Shown piece after piece: positions 45,372 to 58,240 of a stretch of DNA of 64,000 nucleotides. The DNA is taken from contig NC_052618.1 of assembly GCF_016545825.1 (NCBI RefSeq), positions 17,001,561 to 17,065,560 of the forward strand, given 5' to 3'. Made by a program: the position numbers and the translations under genes. The stretch comes from Eucalyptus grandis (taxonomy: Eukaryota; Streptophyta; Magnoliopsida; Myrtales; Myrtaceae). Each line of letters begins with the position of its first letter. Position 1 is the stretch's first letter. The notes beneath the pieces were generated by a model that saw only the letters and a program-made list of their open reading frames with translations, searched no databases and was not told the origin of the DNA.

Positions 45372-46987
45372 TGTCACGTCTCGATCCTCCGAACCCGTGC
45401 CCATCTCTACTTAGTCGATATAATAGCGATGTCCCAAGACGCATCGCCGACCCATTCATGTTAATATACACATGCAAAAGTAGGTATAAATCCACAAACA
45501 ATAAAACAACGAGATAGGAAAGTAAGACCACAAATTTTCCAACATAAAACAAACCTTTTCTAATAAGCAGGTTTATTCACAACATCAGGTCATTAACAAA
45601 AATATCAGCTTAACTAAAAAGGAACTGTCCTATGACTAACTAGCCAGACAGGTTTGCCGATTCTTCGATCTCCACCTTTCCAGACTTCAGGGCTTCCGGT
45701 CCTCCACTAACTTCCTCTAAGGACCAAAAAATGGCTATACAAAAGAAACTTATACCCCTCTTTCTAGATTAGAAACTATACATTTGTTATTAGCTTATGC
45801 CTGCTTTCATAATTTCATACTATATCAAATGGATGTCAAAAGTGCACTTTTGAATGGCTATATCAAAGAAATGGTGTATGTTGAGCAACCACTAGGGTTT
45901 GAAGAAATAAGAAGATTCGATGATGTTTATCATCTCAAGAAAGTACTCTATGGACTAAAGCAAGCACCAAGAGATTGGTATGAAAAATTAGATAATTTAT
46001 TGATCAATCATGAAATTGATAAGAGTAAGGTAGACACCACTCTCTTTATTAAGAGAAGAGGAAAAGATCTACTTATTGTTCAAATATACGTTGATGATAT
46101 AATTATTGGATCTGCTAATGACGTGATGTGCAAGGACTTTGCAAAAATGATGAAAAGTGAATTCAAATATGCTTGATTGGTGAACTAAATTTCTTACTCA
46201 GACTCCAAATCAAGCAATCTCCTGAGGGCACCTTTATATACATCAAGAGAAGTATGTGAAAGAAACAGTAATGAAATTCAATTTGGAAGGATGCAAGAAA
46301 ATCGAGACACCCATGTCATGCTCCATCAAATTGGATAGAGACAGAAAAAGGTATGTCTATCAACCATAAACTACATAGAAGTATGATAGGTTTGCATCCA
46401 TATCTAATAGCATCTAAACTTGATATTTTATTTAACACTTGTTTATGTGCTCGATTCCAATAAGATAAAAAAGAATCGCATTTATTAGTCGTCGAAATAA
46501 TTATTATATACATTGGTTCCACACAAAAGTTAAGGATCTAGTATCCTAAAAATACAAATTTTATGTTACTTGGATATTCGGATGCTAACTTTGCAGGTTG
46601 TAAAATAGACAAAAAGTGTCACGTCTCGATCCTCCGAACTTGTGCCCATCTCTACTTGGTCGATATAATAGCGATGTTGCAAGACGCATTGCCGACCAAT
46701 TCATGTTAATATACGCATGCAAAAGCAGATATAAATCCACAGATAATAAAACAATGGGATAGGAAAGTAAGGCTACAAGTTTTTCAACCTAAAACAAACC
46801 TTTTCTAATAAACACGTTTATTCACAACATTAGGTCATTTACAAAAATATTGGCTCAACTAAAAAGGAACTGTCCTATGACTAACTAGCCGGACAGGTTT
46901 GCCGATTCTTCAATCTCCACCTTCCCAGACTTTAGGGCTTCCGGTCCTCCACTAACTTCCTCTAAGGACCTGAAAGTGGCTATACAA
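44498..46987 (+). repeat. 1.245-kb tandem duplication (RT plus edge of LTR C)
   Basis: Unit 1 is about 44498..45742 and unit 2 about 45743..46987. The RT start is at 44583 and 45829, and the LTR C edge (tgtcacgtctcgatcctcc) at 45372 and 46617: a constant offset of 1245 to 1246. Both units contain RT followed by about 370 bases of LTR C, so the duplication came after C inserted. The units differ by scattered substitutions. 'caa' or 'caat' is shared by both breakpoints. Confidence 0.92.
45743..46616 (+). pseudogene. Copia-2 reverse transcriptase, second copy
   Basis: A 130-codon open stretch from 45784 with [23 protein letters not shown] and YVDD at about 46087..46098, the duplicate of 44583..45014. 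Here the frame ends earlier (46176) because of a small difference at 'ttcaaatatgcttgattgg' versus 'ttcaagatacgcttgattgg'. It runs into a second copy of the LTR C edge at 46617. Confidence 0.88.
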
Positions 46988-47100
46988 TAACTAGTGAGAT
47001 AATGTCTCGGCAAGTTCAACCCTCTAAGATCCAATTAGGAAGAAAATTACGCCCTAAGGGCTACCTAAGCACACATAGGCGTCAAATGACTTACCTTGGC
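46890..47100 (-). other. Conserved intron and acidic ORF of LTR C
   Basis: Minus: CTGAGGCCAAG|GTAAGTC donor (intron starts 47094), CTTTCAG acceptor (intron ends 46970), 125 nt. The next frame reads SLEEVSGGPEALKSGKVEIE and stops soon after ANLSG. It is acidic, as in LTR A. The donor, the 'GAACTTGCCGAGACATTATCTCA' block and the acceptor all align with A and B. Confidence 0.4.
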
Positions 47101-47839
47101 CTCAGTTCCTTCTTGTAAGTTAGTTCAATCATTAATACTGATAATCACATCATCCAATCAATCGGATCGACTCATCGATCAATTGACCCAATCGATTACA
47201 TGTCATCACGACTTTCTCTTGATCGGCCCATTCAATACTATCTATGAATCCGATCAAAATCTAGGATTCCTCAATCAAAGTGAAATATAGACAGTACTAT
47301 CCTATCTTCAGATGACATATAGAGCCACCAAACGGGTATGCATAACATTCTATCTCCAAGACGATATATAGAGTCATCGATGTGGCACCCCTCGACGGCC
47401 CCCAATCCGTTAGGGTCGCCACAAATTTCTTGTCACTCATCCTATTGCATATCAGTAAGGTAACTTTTTAATTTAAGTGAAACCATAGTTCATAAGGGTT
47501 GATCAGTAGAATAATTTTTCCTTTTTTTTTTTAAGGTCCCAGTGCAGTTCATCAGTGGAAGCATAAATAAGTTTCACCATCTCTCCCTCCAATAACAATA
47601 ATGCAATGCACACCAACTACGCACCAGAAGAAAAGACAAAGCTGATACACTTTTATTTATATTTTCATGATGGACATTTAGGTTGATACAACAAAAAGGC
47701 CAAGATTTTTAACTATACTTGGCTATACCCAAAAGAGAACTCAAGCCTATACGAAACATTTACATCCCTCCATCAACAAGTGTCGGCTATCCCCAAAAAG
47801 AAAGTGTCGGCTCCCACTAGTCCTACGTGCCATGACACC

Positions 47840-48084
47840 CAACCCGGTGCATCAGGTGGTGGCGGCGGTAACATCCCTAGCATCACCCCATTGCGTCGAA
47901 CGTAAACGAACAAAAACTCTTGGATGATAGGGCAATCAGCTGAACCCACGTTCTACATCACCAATACTCGAACTTGGACATACTCCAGACCAGGTATACT
48001 AATACAGGAACGCTCGGTGCACTCCACCTCGACATTAGTAGGTATGCCATAGAAGGTATCACGCACAACTGGTGAAAGAGGCAT
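47840..48084 (-). pseudogene. Conserved LTR ORF in E, one stop codon
   Basis: The ATG at 48084 lies 10 bases after the acceptor ATTTCAG (ends 48094). The frame reads TFYGIPTNVEVECTE, then GLEYVQVRVLVM, a TAG where D has Tyr, then IIQEF, YVRRNGVM and GMLPPPPPDAPGW. It aligns with the D frame (33523..33774) gap-free from the start to DAPG. The stop makes this copy a pseudogene. The lack of indels in about 80 codons of diverged sequence is the evidence that it was once coding. Confidence 0.6.
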
Positions 48085-48241
48085 CTTTCTAATCTGAAAT
48101 ATTAATCCCCAAAATGGGTGAGTACAACCACTCAACAGTAAAGATCCGCCACACTACACAGTGCATTAAACAGAACAATCAATGTATCATGAATAAAACA
48201 CATATAATTCATGCATTCAAGCATACCTTACCTTGCAGCCA

Positions 48242-48400
48242 TGCATATATCACCATGCTATATGTGCATATACCACCATGCACTTATCATCAAGCAATCA
48301 TGCATATAATGACCATGCCGTATGTGCATATACCACCATGCACTTATCATCAAGCAGTCATGCATATATCACCATGCCATATGTACACATCCATGCGCAT
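48242..48400. repeat. 60-bp tandem repeat in LTR E
   Basis: tatgtgcataTaccaccatgcacttatcatcaagca starts at 48261 and 48321, a period of 60, with a third partial unit at about 48381. It occupies the position of the ATG-rich array in D. Confidence 0.88.
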
Positions 48401-48479
48401 GATAGAGTCCTAATTTTTTTTTATCTTTCTAGGGACCAATGTTTGCATCCCTCAATTTATCGCTCGCATCCAACTTGGC

Positions 48480-48690
48480 ATCACGAGGAACCTCCGGCAC
48501 ACACCTCCGAGCATCCGGCACACACACTCCGAGCATCTCGTACCCCAACTAGCATCACGAGGTATCCCCCCGGCACACACCTCTGAGGCTTCCAGCACAC
48601 ACCTCCAGGCATCCCAAAACACCTGAGAACATCCGGCACACACACTCCGGGCATCTTGAAACTCCCGAGGCACCGGCGGCTCACACCTCC
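48480..48690. repeat. GC-rich minisatellite of LTR E
   Basis: Units around 'ctccggcacacacctccgagcat' recur at about 48489, 48510, 48570, 48600 and 48632. It is the inverted counterpart of the D block at 32480..32720. Open frames here are Cys/Gly-rich translations of the repeat and are not genes. Confidence 0.75.
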
Positions 48691-50057
48691 GACGGTCTTG
48701 TTATTATCTCAATTTATATTCACATACGAATCTCAATTTTAACATAGCATTTGATGCATATCAAGAGTCTCAACCAGCTTTTTGATACCATATAACATGC
48801 TATATGGCATCATATATGCAGCAAGATCAACCACTCAAAGCATTGCATCACATGGAAAAATTCATTTATTTATGAAAACACATCAATTGTTTTAGATAAA
48901 ACAGAATACACTCCTTTGGTTAAAACTCTAGAAAAATTAGTAAATGGTATAAATAAATTCTGAAAACTTGACACATTATAGACGAGACCTAAAGGCAGAT
49001 ATCTCATAAAAATACCATACCAATAGAATCTCACACAAAACAGTACGGTCCATGCATCACAGTCTTTAAAATCTTAATACTTCAGCTTGCACAGTTTTGG
49101 AAGTAATTTAAATTATATATCCAATTGAACTCTGAAAATTCTGAAATTTTGATATGTTATAGAAAAATCCTAAAGGTAAATATCTCATGAAGAAATTGAA
49201 CCCCAAATCATTCTATATTAACAGATATAGACGATTAATTCCCTTGTTCTCTGTGTCGTTTTTCCAGGTTATCTACTTTCAAAGGAAACTCGTTTTACCG
49301 ATCTACATATGTCCGTTTCTTCTAAATTTTCAGTATGTTATACCTCAAAATATTATCCACAACTTTCATTAAGGACACATGATCAAATTATAATTGTGTG
49401 ATTTTATAAAAATCATAGAATCATACTAGGTCGAGGTAGCATTTTCCCAGATCCAGTTTCTTCAAAGGACAACGATTTCACCGTCCTATTTTTGTTCATT
49501 TCCTCTAAATTTTTTATATTTTTACCCCAAGAAGTACATTACAACTTTCATTAAGAACTCAAAGTGAAATGTTTGCAATAAAGCTACTTTACAGTCCACG
49601 AAAATCGCTAAAGGTCAGCACAACAAATTCCAGATCTAATCTCTCCAAAGGAAATCCTTGTCCGTTTTGTCTCAAATTTTAGTATGTTATTCCTCAAGAT
49701 GTTCTATACAACTTTTATGGAGAGATTGAAGCGAGATTCCAACTAAAAATTCGCATGCAGCTCACAAATGCGTGAAGGGTCAGACTGGTTTTTCCAGAAA
49801 ACAGCATGCTAGGCCAACGAATTTCTCCCCATAGCTTCGACCTTTCATCACATCTACCACAACCAAAATTCACCATCTTCTACACACACAAAACAGTAAG
49901 CAAATGATAGGTTTTATGACTCTACTTGCCTCGAATTTAAGCTCAAAACAATGACAAACAGCGGGCAAGGCAGCGAACGAACAGCAGCGAGCTAGGTGGA
50001 CGATCTACGGATGGACCTCCCTCTTTCTCTCGCACGCACGGCCTCTTTCTCTCTTCC

Positions 50058-53000
50058 TGTTGACACTTAAATTTTGGCAACCTGATTAGTCATTTATTGC
50101 ACAAAAATTAGAGGTTAATTTTACCCCTAAAAAAAATAGTTAATCGCATAGCATATAGTTTTAGGTGCATTTATTTTTTATTTGCATTTACATTGGGTTG
50201 GTGACGGATGGATTCGAATTGATGGTTCGGAAACTTTAAGTTGATGAGTCAGGCTAAGCCCACGAAGAAAGCAAATCAGTTCAAGCCCGTATCCTCGGAG
50301 ATATTTTAAGGATTTATCTTTGTGAGATTTCAATTCAAAAGCAAATATTACGTTTCGAAAAGAAATCATCGTGGACATGGATTTGGAAAATTTTAAAAAC
50401 CCTAATCCGTGCCCTATAAATAAGTAAACATACGTAGGGTTTACGAGGGCCACACATATTGAATACGCGGCCACATTAAGAGATACGGAGAGTGTGTGAG
50501 AGGGAGAATTTTTCTATCATCCGTAGGGAGCTTCTGACTAAAAAAGGAGAAATAAGAGAGAGGAAGCGTTTGTTCCTCAAGCGCCTCCTCAGCCGAATTG
50601 AGCCTGACGTTGCTGCTTCCTCTTGGTCTCACGACCTGCGTTTCTATTCTCTCTATTTTCAGGTTATTTCCGGATTTTCTAGCAAGTTGTCTACGCTGGA
50701 AGCGTCGACAAAGTTGTTGTCTCCTGCACCACAGGACAACCCGCTGGTTTGTCCGAGTTGCGGACCATGGCAAGAATTCAACAAGCTGGGCATCGCCCAG
50801 ATCATAAGCCATGCATCGCCATGCCGAGTGTCGCAGCGATCCAGGAGTCCCACCAACGAAGGCCAAGTGATCCTAGATGAGTTCCTGCAATTCTAGAGAG
50901 CGTTAAAGCATCCCTACGGCATCTCTAGTTCACGGTCGTGTTCTCAAGCTGAATCTTTTTTCTGCAAGTCATTCACCATATTCAGAATAGCCTTGTGGGG
51001 AGATTGCCCCCCGGAGCTGCAATCAATAAGTCCCATCCGTGCTTGCATGCTATCATCAAGCCTCTTTGTTTGGTCGTGCCAAATTCTTAGTCCTCGTTGG
51101 CCACGTCTATAGCCATTATTCACTGTGTTCATGAGCATCCCACGGTGACCATCCCCTCTCTTGCCATCCGACAAGTCCAAATTTGGAAACACATCCGAGT
51201 GATACCAAGAGCTAGCTAAGAATTTTAGTCAATTTGGTTTTCATATATTCTGTTGCCATTCCTTGAAATATTCTAATGTTGGTTAAATTCCCTGATATAG
51301 AAAACGATAGCCACGATTGGGAGGAGACGTAAAAAAGGAAAAAGTTTCTTGCTTATTTTTCTCTTTGTAGGTCAATGGAAGATCAATACAAGGGAACTCA
51401 ACGAAACCAGAATCTCCAGCAATTCCAGGCCGGTGAGCAATTTCCAAGGGTCAAGCACTGCTCAGCGGGACCCACATTTCCCACTGAATTTCATCCGAAT
51501 CCAGCGAGCACGAGACAACTGGCAAAGTCCTTAGCCGGTCTCGGAGCACTACCACCGTTCTTGCTCCTGTAACCTAGCTTCAACAAGTCCGACGTCACTT
51601 CTAGCGAAGCTCGGGTGTCCTGCACTCTAGTGCTATTGATATTTCGACTCGATTGCTCCGCCATCATCCATTCTGTCCACGGTGGCCAATAACGGCAACC
51701 CCGAGCCATATCAATCGCCTTGTTGTGCTTGCTGAATTTCTTTTGCAGGTTTTTCCAAACACTCCAGTTAAATCCATTGGGGAAGTCTCACGTGTTCTTG
51801 CGGTCGTCGTAGCTCCTCACCACCGTGACCATCTCGCTCACGACCTGTTGCTGGTGTCTCCTCAAGCTCATTATTGTTGCCTCTCGTGAGTTATCAAGTC
51901 CATCTTTAAAGGAAGTTAAGATAAAACTTTCGCTAAAGGAAGGCACGCCACTTTGGAGATTTTCTCTAAGAGGGAGGCCAATTTCTTTGAGCAAGTGTCC
52001 AAGTTGCTACACCTCCCTTGTTCCTCCATTGATTCATCATCCAAGGATTGTGGTTCGCGACTTGCCCTATTTGGAAGCTAATATTCGAATTAGGTAAAAA
52101 TCTTATCTAATAAAATTTCTGAATATTCAGTTTTCTTATTTGAAATTTCGATACATATGATTGAAATTCCTGATATGCTATCATATCCGTAATCTGAAGT
52201 GCCCTTATGAATTAGGAAATTTTCATAATTTCGCAACGTGCGTATGATTGATAGTCCGATTTCAAGCTCGAAATACGACTCGCAATCACACGGAAAAATC
52301 GCCAATCCGACCTCACGCTCGAGATACAATTTGCGATTTTATTTGAAATTGGTCAATCCGATTTCATGTGTGAAATACGATTCGTCAATTTATTTCCAAA
52401 ATGGACATGGATGATATCTTGCCTGATTTGTTGTCGTGCTGGTCTTGATGTCTTATTTTGATTGCTCCCGTAAAAGAAAGGAAAAATCCAAAAAAAATCT
52501 GAGTTAGATTAGGTTTGTTTAGAATATTCATCGTTTTAGGGTTATCCTGCATGTTTAGAATAGAAAATTTATTTATTTTGAATTTTTGAAAAACGAAAAA
52601 CCCAAAAAAAAATGCATTCATTTAGGGTGTTAGTTTTAAATTTGAATTACACGTTTAATTATTTGGAAATTTCGAATTTCATAAAAAAAAAAAAAAAATT
52701 AGAATCAAGGCATTCTTTGCATGTCATTGCATAGATCGCATGCTTACGAGGAAAATAAAAATCATGTGCACGTCATATAGAATTAGGTTCATACAATGCA
52801 CGTCATTTAGTGATTTTTGTTAGGTTCATTTAATTATAAATTGTCAGTCATTAGATTAATTTAGATTGCATATTTAAGTGTTGCATTTCTTTAATTTCGA
52901 ATCTCATGGAAAATACAAAAAATTATTTTTTAGAATAAATCCATCTCATGCTTCAGGATAGATTACATACTTATTTATGTCATATCGCTTAGGTCATATA

Positions 53001-53612
53001 GCTAAGTCATGTTGCAATGTCATATCATTTTATGTTAAATTAGTGGTATGCATTGCATATTGCATGATTTTCAATAAATAAGTGAAACAAAACAAAAAAA
53101 GAAAATCGCGTGTTAATTAGAAATCATACCTAGGACTGTTGATGCGAATTCTGATCTAACAACGTAGATGCTTTCGTTGCTTTAAGGTAAGTCCTGCAAT
53201 TTATTCATTGCTTTCTTGGATGTTAAATTGGTGGTTTGCGCACCCATATAATCACCTCACATGTTAGGAAAATAGCCTAAAATTAATTCAAGCTGCTTGC
53301 CAAACTTTTTTCAAAATAAAAGAAAAAGGTACCGAAAGGGTGTTAGAGAAATCTAGCGTAACCAAGTTCCCGAACTCATAATTCTCTAGTTCGTAGGAGT
53401 AAGTAAATCTCCCGTTACTTTACTTGGGTTCCTAATCGACCCATCAAAAATAGATTAGTGGCGACTCCTAATTGAAAATCAATTGCATGTTAAGAAATTT
53501 GAACCTAAGTCGCGAATTGGTATGGGCTTGGGAGAGCCCGAGTTAAGTCCAGGCTTAACAATTCATTAGCCAAACCCTAGGTGGTTCACACCCCGAAAAA
53601 TTGGTCGCGACA
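50058..53612 (+). mobile_element. Solo LTR F (Tat/Ogre-like gypsy LTR, 3555 bp)
   Basis: It begins TGTTGACACTTAAATTTTGG and ends ggtcgcgaca, with perfect duplications CTTCC (50053..50057 and 53613..53617). The 3' part holds 'gggttcctaatcgaccc', 'agtggcgactcc' and the gtcgcgaca terminus, characteristic of LTRs of the plant Tat/Ogre group (from general knowledge). A TATA box (cctataaataag, about 50411..50422) precedes a likely transcript start near 50450. Open frames at 50492..50896, 51349..51572 and 51653..52097 overlap others on both strands and show no domain. No primer site or pol is seen, so it is a solo LTR. Confidence 0.85.
50411..50422 (+). promoter_or_regulatory. TATA box in solo LTR F
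   Basis: cctataaataag about 350 bases into the LTR, the usual place for an LTR promoter. The next 100 bases are GA-rich leader-like sequence. Confidence 0.6.
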
Positions 53613-54239
53613 CTTCCTTTCCTTTCTCTCTTTCTCTCCTCTTTCTCTCGAACGACTCTCTCTCTTCCTCTCCTCTTTCTCTCGCTTAATCTGCCCCCTC
53701 ACTCTCTAATTTCCTTCCCATCATCATTAGCCATCATTTGATTATGCATGGCTTGCTACACTTGGCTACTAGGAAGGAACACTTGGCATTTTTCCATGCA
53801 AGACACCTTCATCCGGCTAGGCTTGGGGCCAGCTTGGTCGATGGCCCAATGGGGCTTCATGGGCTAGCCTTTTGGCTCATTTTAGGCTCAACACTCTTTG
53901 GCCCAAAGTCCAAACTTAAATTGCCCAAAATTTTCTTAATTGAGTCCATGTTTACTTTTAGTAATTTACCTTAATTCTCTCTTATAAATATCAAATTATA
54001 AATTCATAAGGCCATAAAACTTGTAATCACAAATCCATAAATTTCAATTTATAAAACACATGCCCAATAATATAATTTTCTTTCCTATCAAATAATTATC
54101 CACTGAAAGCTTGGCCATAAATCTTTTTGCAAATCATGGATCAAATGGCTACAATACAACTTGATGGTACTTCTATCACCTATTCATAGACCTTAATGTA
54201 TCTAGAGGTTGTCATGAATTTTGGGATGCCACAATCGAG

Positions 54240-54610
54240 CCGTTATAACATACCTATGCATAACGTTCTATCTCCAAGACGACATATAGAGTCATCAAGC
54301 TGTTATAACACACCATTTTTTTCTCAAGATGACATATAGGGTCATCGAGCTGTTAAATCATATCGTCCTATCTCCAAGATGAAATATAGAGTCACTAAGC
54401 CGGTATACAAGCAATTCCTTCTCAAGATGACATATAGAATCACCTAGCTGATAAGTCATACCATCCTATCTCTAAGATGACATATAGAGTCATCGAGCTG
54501 GTATACATGCAATTGTTTCTCAAAATGACAAGGGAGTCATCGAGTTATAATAGTATAACGTCCATTCTCCAAGATGACATACTAATCTTCAAGCCGTTAT
54601 AGTATATTGT
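54240..54610. repeat. Tandem repeat of LTR C (A-type motif)
   Basis: Units of about 55 to 60 bases, 'tatctccaagatgacatatagagtcatcgagctggtata', recur about six times, with one more unit on the other side of E (47290..47380). In reverse complement it is the 'ccggctcgatgactct' repeat of LTR A. LTR E inserted into this array at an atcga inside a unit. Confidence 0.85.
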
Positions 54611-56604
54611 TCAAGATGACGATCAATTTTACCCTTTTTATCATACTTAATAAAAATACACGTGTGTGGGTACACGGCTAGCCTTAGCCAAAATATAAGA
54701 CTTTCACTTTCTAATCTTCCACTATTTTTCAGCAGTCCCAAAATAGATTTTTGACACTGTAAATCGACACTTGGTAATTTTTTCACTTAATTACCACAAT
54801 TATCCTTTTTTTTTTTGGAAATTAAAACCCACAAACACTAATCATAATCAATTTACACAATCAGGTACGCAATTAAATAAATAGATCACATCGTTGCAAT
54901 TAGTGTAATTTTCCGGTCACCGACCATCCTAGTTTAATTTCTGAAAAATAAATAAATAATTAAATAATTACAAAAAATATTAAATAAATGCAATAAATGC
55001 ATACTTAGGCCCGCAATGCCTACTTATATGCCAGAACGGGCCCGGAAAATTTTTGAGACTCGTTAAATAAATATTAGAGTCTATTTACTCAATAATTGCA
55101 CTAACTATCCACCTAACATGCAATGGTAATTAATTAAATTCACTAATCTAATCTAATCTAACCACATAATCCATCTTAACCTAAACTAATCAACCTCTAA
55201 GCACAATTAACCTACTAAGCGAGGATTACTAAGTTAAACTCACTTGTTCGGTGAGTCAGTCAGTTCAAATCGACAGGGACGTAACGGGAACAATTCTCTC
55301 AAAAGAAGGCTTGGCAATTGAGGTCCGGAACTACCTCAAAACGGGCCTAACAACCACTGGAAAACCCACTTGGAAAGCTTTTTTTCTTGGCTACAAAATA
55401 AAGAAACAAGGCTGGAAATGGGTGGTAAGGATCGACGAAGGTAGAGGGGACTAGTTTTGGGGCCAAGTGGGACTCGGCGGGCCTCTGGCGGCTTCCACAT
55501 GGATTCGGCAGTATATGGGACGGTGAGAAGGACCCAATGACTCAGCTAGGACAACGGAAAAACGTGCGGCTCACGTGGGCTTGCCATGTCTTCGACTAGT
55601 AGAGACAGCAACGCTAGGCTTCCATATGGTCGAACGGGCTGCCGATTGGTTCATGCGGTGCTCCTGGGTAGCTCCTACATTGAACGACAGGGAGGAGAGA
55701 GGAGGAGGGCTTACACGACTACTTGAAGGGGGTGAGGGGACCAGTTTGGATGAGGGTGGGCCACTTTGGTCCCCTTGACTGGTTTGGCCTCATTTTCTTG
55801 GTCTCCCACCACCAGCTGGTCTCTTGGCTACAAATCAGCCACCAATGCTCACTTCTAGAAGCCCAATTGAAGTGGTCAAAAGGTCATGGATGGGGGTATG
55901 CAAATTTAGTTGATTTTCCTTCCAATTAGACACTAATTCTTGCTTGATTCTACATAATTCAGCCCCAATAAATTTACTCGACATCTCACCAATCCAATTG
56001 ATATTTTTCCTCACCAATTGATCCCACTTGCTTCCTAATTTCTCAATAAAAAACGATCCTTGGCTTTTTCTTGACAAAAACAGCCCTAGAACGACTTTTT
56101 CCTAAAACGTCTTGGGTTACAGAAAAATATTCTGAGACTGAGTCAACATTCCTAGAATTTATTGTAACATAACAGAACCTTCAATTTTTTAAGTTGGATT
56201 CAAATTCGCAGTTAATTTCAATCCGGTGCATTTTTAGCGTGACCTAAACTACTAGATAACTTTCATAACTTTTTAGTACAAATGACCCATGATCAATTTT
56301 CTTTGAGCCATAATGAATCTCTTCAACACATTAGGGATGCTCGGTTGTCATGAAAATCTTGATGTTTCAGCCCTTTGAATGTGTCCGTGCTACCTAGGTC
56401 GTAATGATCTCGGCAGATGAACACAATCGAGCAGTCGAATCCTAGTCGAATTCTCAAGTCTATTTGCCTTAAAATCCTTAATGGCTTCCATAGGTAGTCT
56501 AGTTATCTCACGAGTGATCAGCTCTGAAAATAGCACTATAGGCGCATCAATGGAATGCTCGATTTATTCAATTGAAAGTATAATCGAAAGTTTAGGATGT
56601 TACA

Positions 56605-57040
56605 GAGAGAGTACATCGAGTACTTGTCAATTGCTTAGGAACATGCTAATCTCTTGGTTTTCGAAAAAAACAAAATTTAGTTGCTCTCTCAACCACGGAA
56701 GCTGAATATATTGCTTTCGGAAACTATTGTTTTCAACTTATTTGGATGAAGCAACAATTACATGGTTTTTGGAAAAAAAATGAATAGAGTATTCACATCA
56801 TATGTGATAATACAAGTGCTATAAATCTAACCAGAAATCCAATCGTACATTTACGAGCAAAACATATTGAGGTAAGATATCATTTTGTTAGAGATCATGT
56901 CAATAATAGTGATATCTGCATACAATTTGTAGAGTCAAAATAGCAATTAGTGGACATTTTCACCAAACCATTGGACAAACCAGCTTTCAAGTATATACGT
57001 GGTGAATTAGTAATATGCAAGGCTCTAGAATAACAACACT
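56605..57040 (+). pseudogene. Copia-2 RNase H, cut off from RT by LTR C
   Basis: It resumes directly after C with STSSTCQLL (about 56610). SWFSKKTK follows and then, after a shift, LVALSTTEAEYIAF (about 56680..56720), LIWMKQQLHGF, HLRAKHIEVRYHFVRDH (about 56850..56905) and VDIFTKPLDKPAFKYI (about 56950..57000). The last parts have the Glu/Asp and His motifs of copia RNase H. It degrades RNA in the RNA-DNA hybrid. Stops and shifts are present. Confidence 0.85.
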
Positions 57041-57458
57041 AAAGGTAATGTATCAATTGTGTCGAAAACATCAAGTACGATGAGAATGATAGGTAGGCAC
57101 CTACTATATATTCAAAAAAGTTACCATTATAAATACTATAACTGTTATCGTTTTGACCATCTATACCCTCTCTAGTGTTGATCTGACTGTTGCAATAGAA
57201 TTTGCGTACTCAATTTTTACTGTTTATTTAATTCTTGAAATTTGAATACAAAATCTTACAGATAAGAAAAACTACCATTGAAGATACAATGGCTAATAGT
57301 TTTCTCTCTATGAAATACTTTGCTCTTATTTATAGAGGGTAAGCATTCACTTTTTACTCACTGCTCATGCCTGCTCTCTCATTCTTAGTCTATAGTATCT
57401 ATAGAAACCTCTCATCTTTTCTACACACAAACAACTTTTCACCTTTTCACTCAAACCC

Positions 57459-58240
57459 ATGGCACCCAAAACTCGCCCTTCTTCCAAAGTCATAAGGAAA
57501 TCCTCACGAACCTCTGGCCAAGCATCCAAAACCTCTAAGGAGGAGATCACCCAACATGAGGAATCGCTGGAAGCTACTCAAAGTTAGAGTGGGGCCCAAA
57601 CGGGTGGATCAACCACTACCAAAGACTCCACTAGCCAATGCTATAGAAAAAGGAACCCATGTTAGAAAAACCCCTAAATCACGATTGCTTGTAGAGAAAG
57701 ACATAGGCGCTATACCACCCATAGCACCACTTGTTAAACCGCTCCATCTCCATCGGCTCATGCACAATCACTCCTAGGAGATCTATTGAAAGACCTTGCA
57801 GCTCGAACAAGCACTAACCGCTCAAGATCAACCAGTCGCTAAACCCTTGCATTCTGATGCTCAACCCTCTCAGCCATCTCCGCCCTCTAAACCCTCTCCT
57901 AAAAAATCCTCAATCAAAGAGGAAGGTACCTCTGAACTTGCTGATCCCAAAGACAAAGGGAAGCAAATTGTCAAAGTAGAAAAAGTTATATCTGAGCCAA
58001 TTGTTTCACAGCTTAAAGGAAGTGAAACCGCCAAAGAAACAGGAGAAGCCCCAAGAGACAAACATCATGAAGATGGTGAAAATCAGGTATTTGAAAATTT
58101 TGAACCCACTCTTGATTTTAAAAATGACCTTAAAGTCGAATCAAATTTCTTTCTGTCACTAGTGCATCAACATGTGAAACATCACTTCTACAATCGAGTC
58201 ATCATCCTTCATCGTTATGTTGATTTTGATTTCCTAGAAT
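57459..58240 (+). pseudogene. Third ORF of copia-2 (Lys/Glu/Pro-rich)
   Basis: It opens MAPKTRPSSKVIRKSSRTSG, a basic Ser/Thr-rich start. After a stop and shifts, an open stretch of 148 codons (57796..58242) has QPSQPSPPSKPSPKKSSI and then Lys/Glu-rich sequence. It sits where the Sirevirus envelope-like gene lies, between RNase H and the polypurine tract. About 750 further bases up to 59000 carry no clear frame. The role is unknown. Confidence 0.5.

Larger units (their letters stand above)
47381..54233 (-). mobile_element. Solo LTR E (D subfamily), inserted in C and split by F
   Basis: On minus it begins TGTGGCATCCCAAAATTC at 54233 and ends GAGGGGTGCCACA at 47381. The perfect duplication ATCGA lies at 47376..47380 and 54234..54238. 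Without F it is about 3.3 kb. It matches D in layout: GA-rich leader (interrupted by F at 50053..50058), GC minisatellite (48480..48690), a 60-bp repeat, the compact intron (48231..48094) and the conserved frame (48084..47840). The frame carries one stop. Confidence 0.88.
45372..56604 (-). mobile_element. Solo LTR C (long gypsy-type LTR), split by E
   Basis: On minus it begins TGTAACATCCTAAAC at 56604 and ends GGATCGAGACGTGACA at 45372 (repeated at 46617 by the duplication). Flanks are aaaag (45367..45371) and gagag (56605..56609). The copia-2 frame across the site (...DKK|STSSTC...) shows the target was aaaag, so the right copy has two transitions. Without the duplication and E it is about 3.1 kb, the size of A. 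It is A/B subfamily: same repeat motif (47290..47375 and 54240..54610), donor GTGAGTTTAAC (minus, near 55240) and compact intron (47094..46970, minus). Frames at 55251..55929 in the GC-rich leader have no domain. Confidence 0.85.

Noticed and set aside
48452..48684. Cysteine-rich secreted peptide candidates on minus
   Set aside because: The cysteines come from the 'ctccggcacacac' minisatellite read in different frames; no signal peptide and no stable frame.
50492..52097. Possible host gene inside solo LTR F
   Set aside because: The frames overlap others on the opposite strand, show no domain, and lie wholly between the LTR termini and matching CTTCC duplications.
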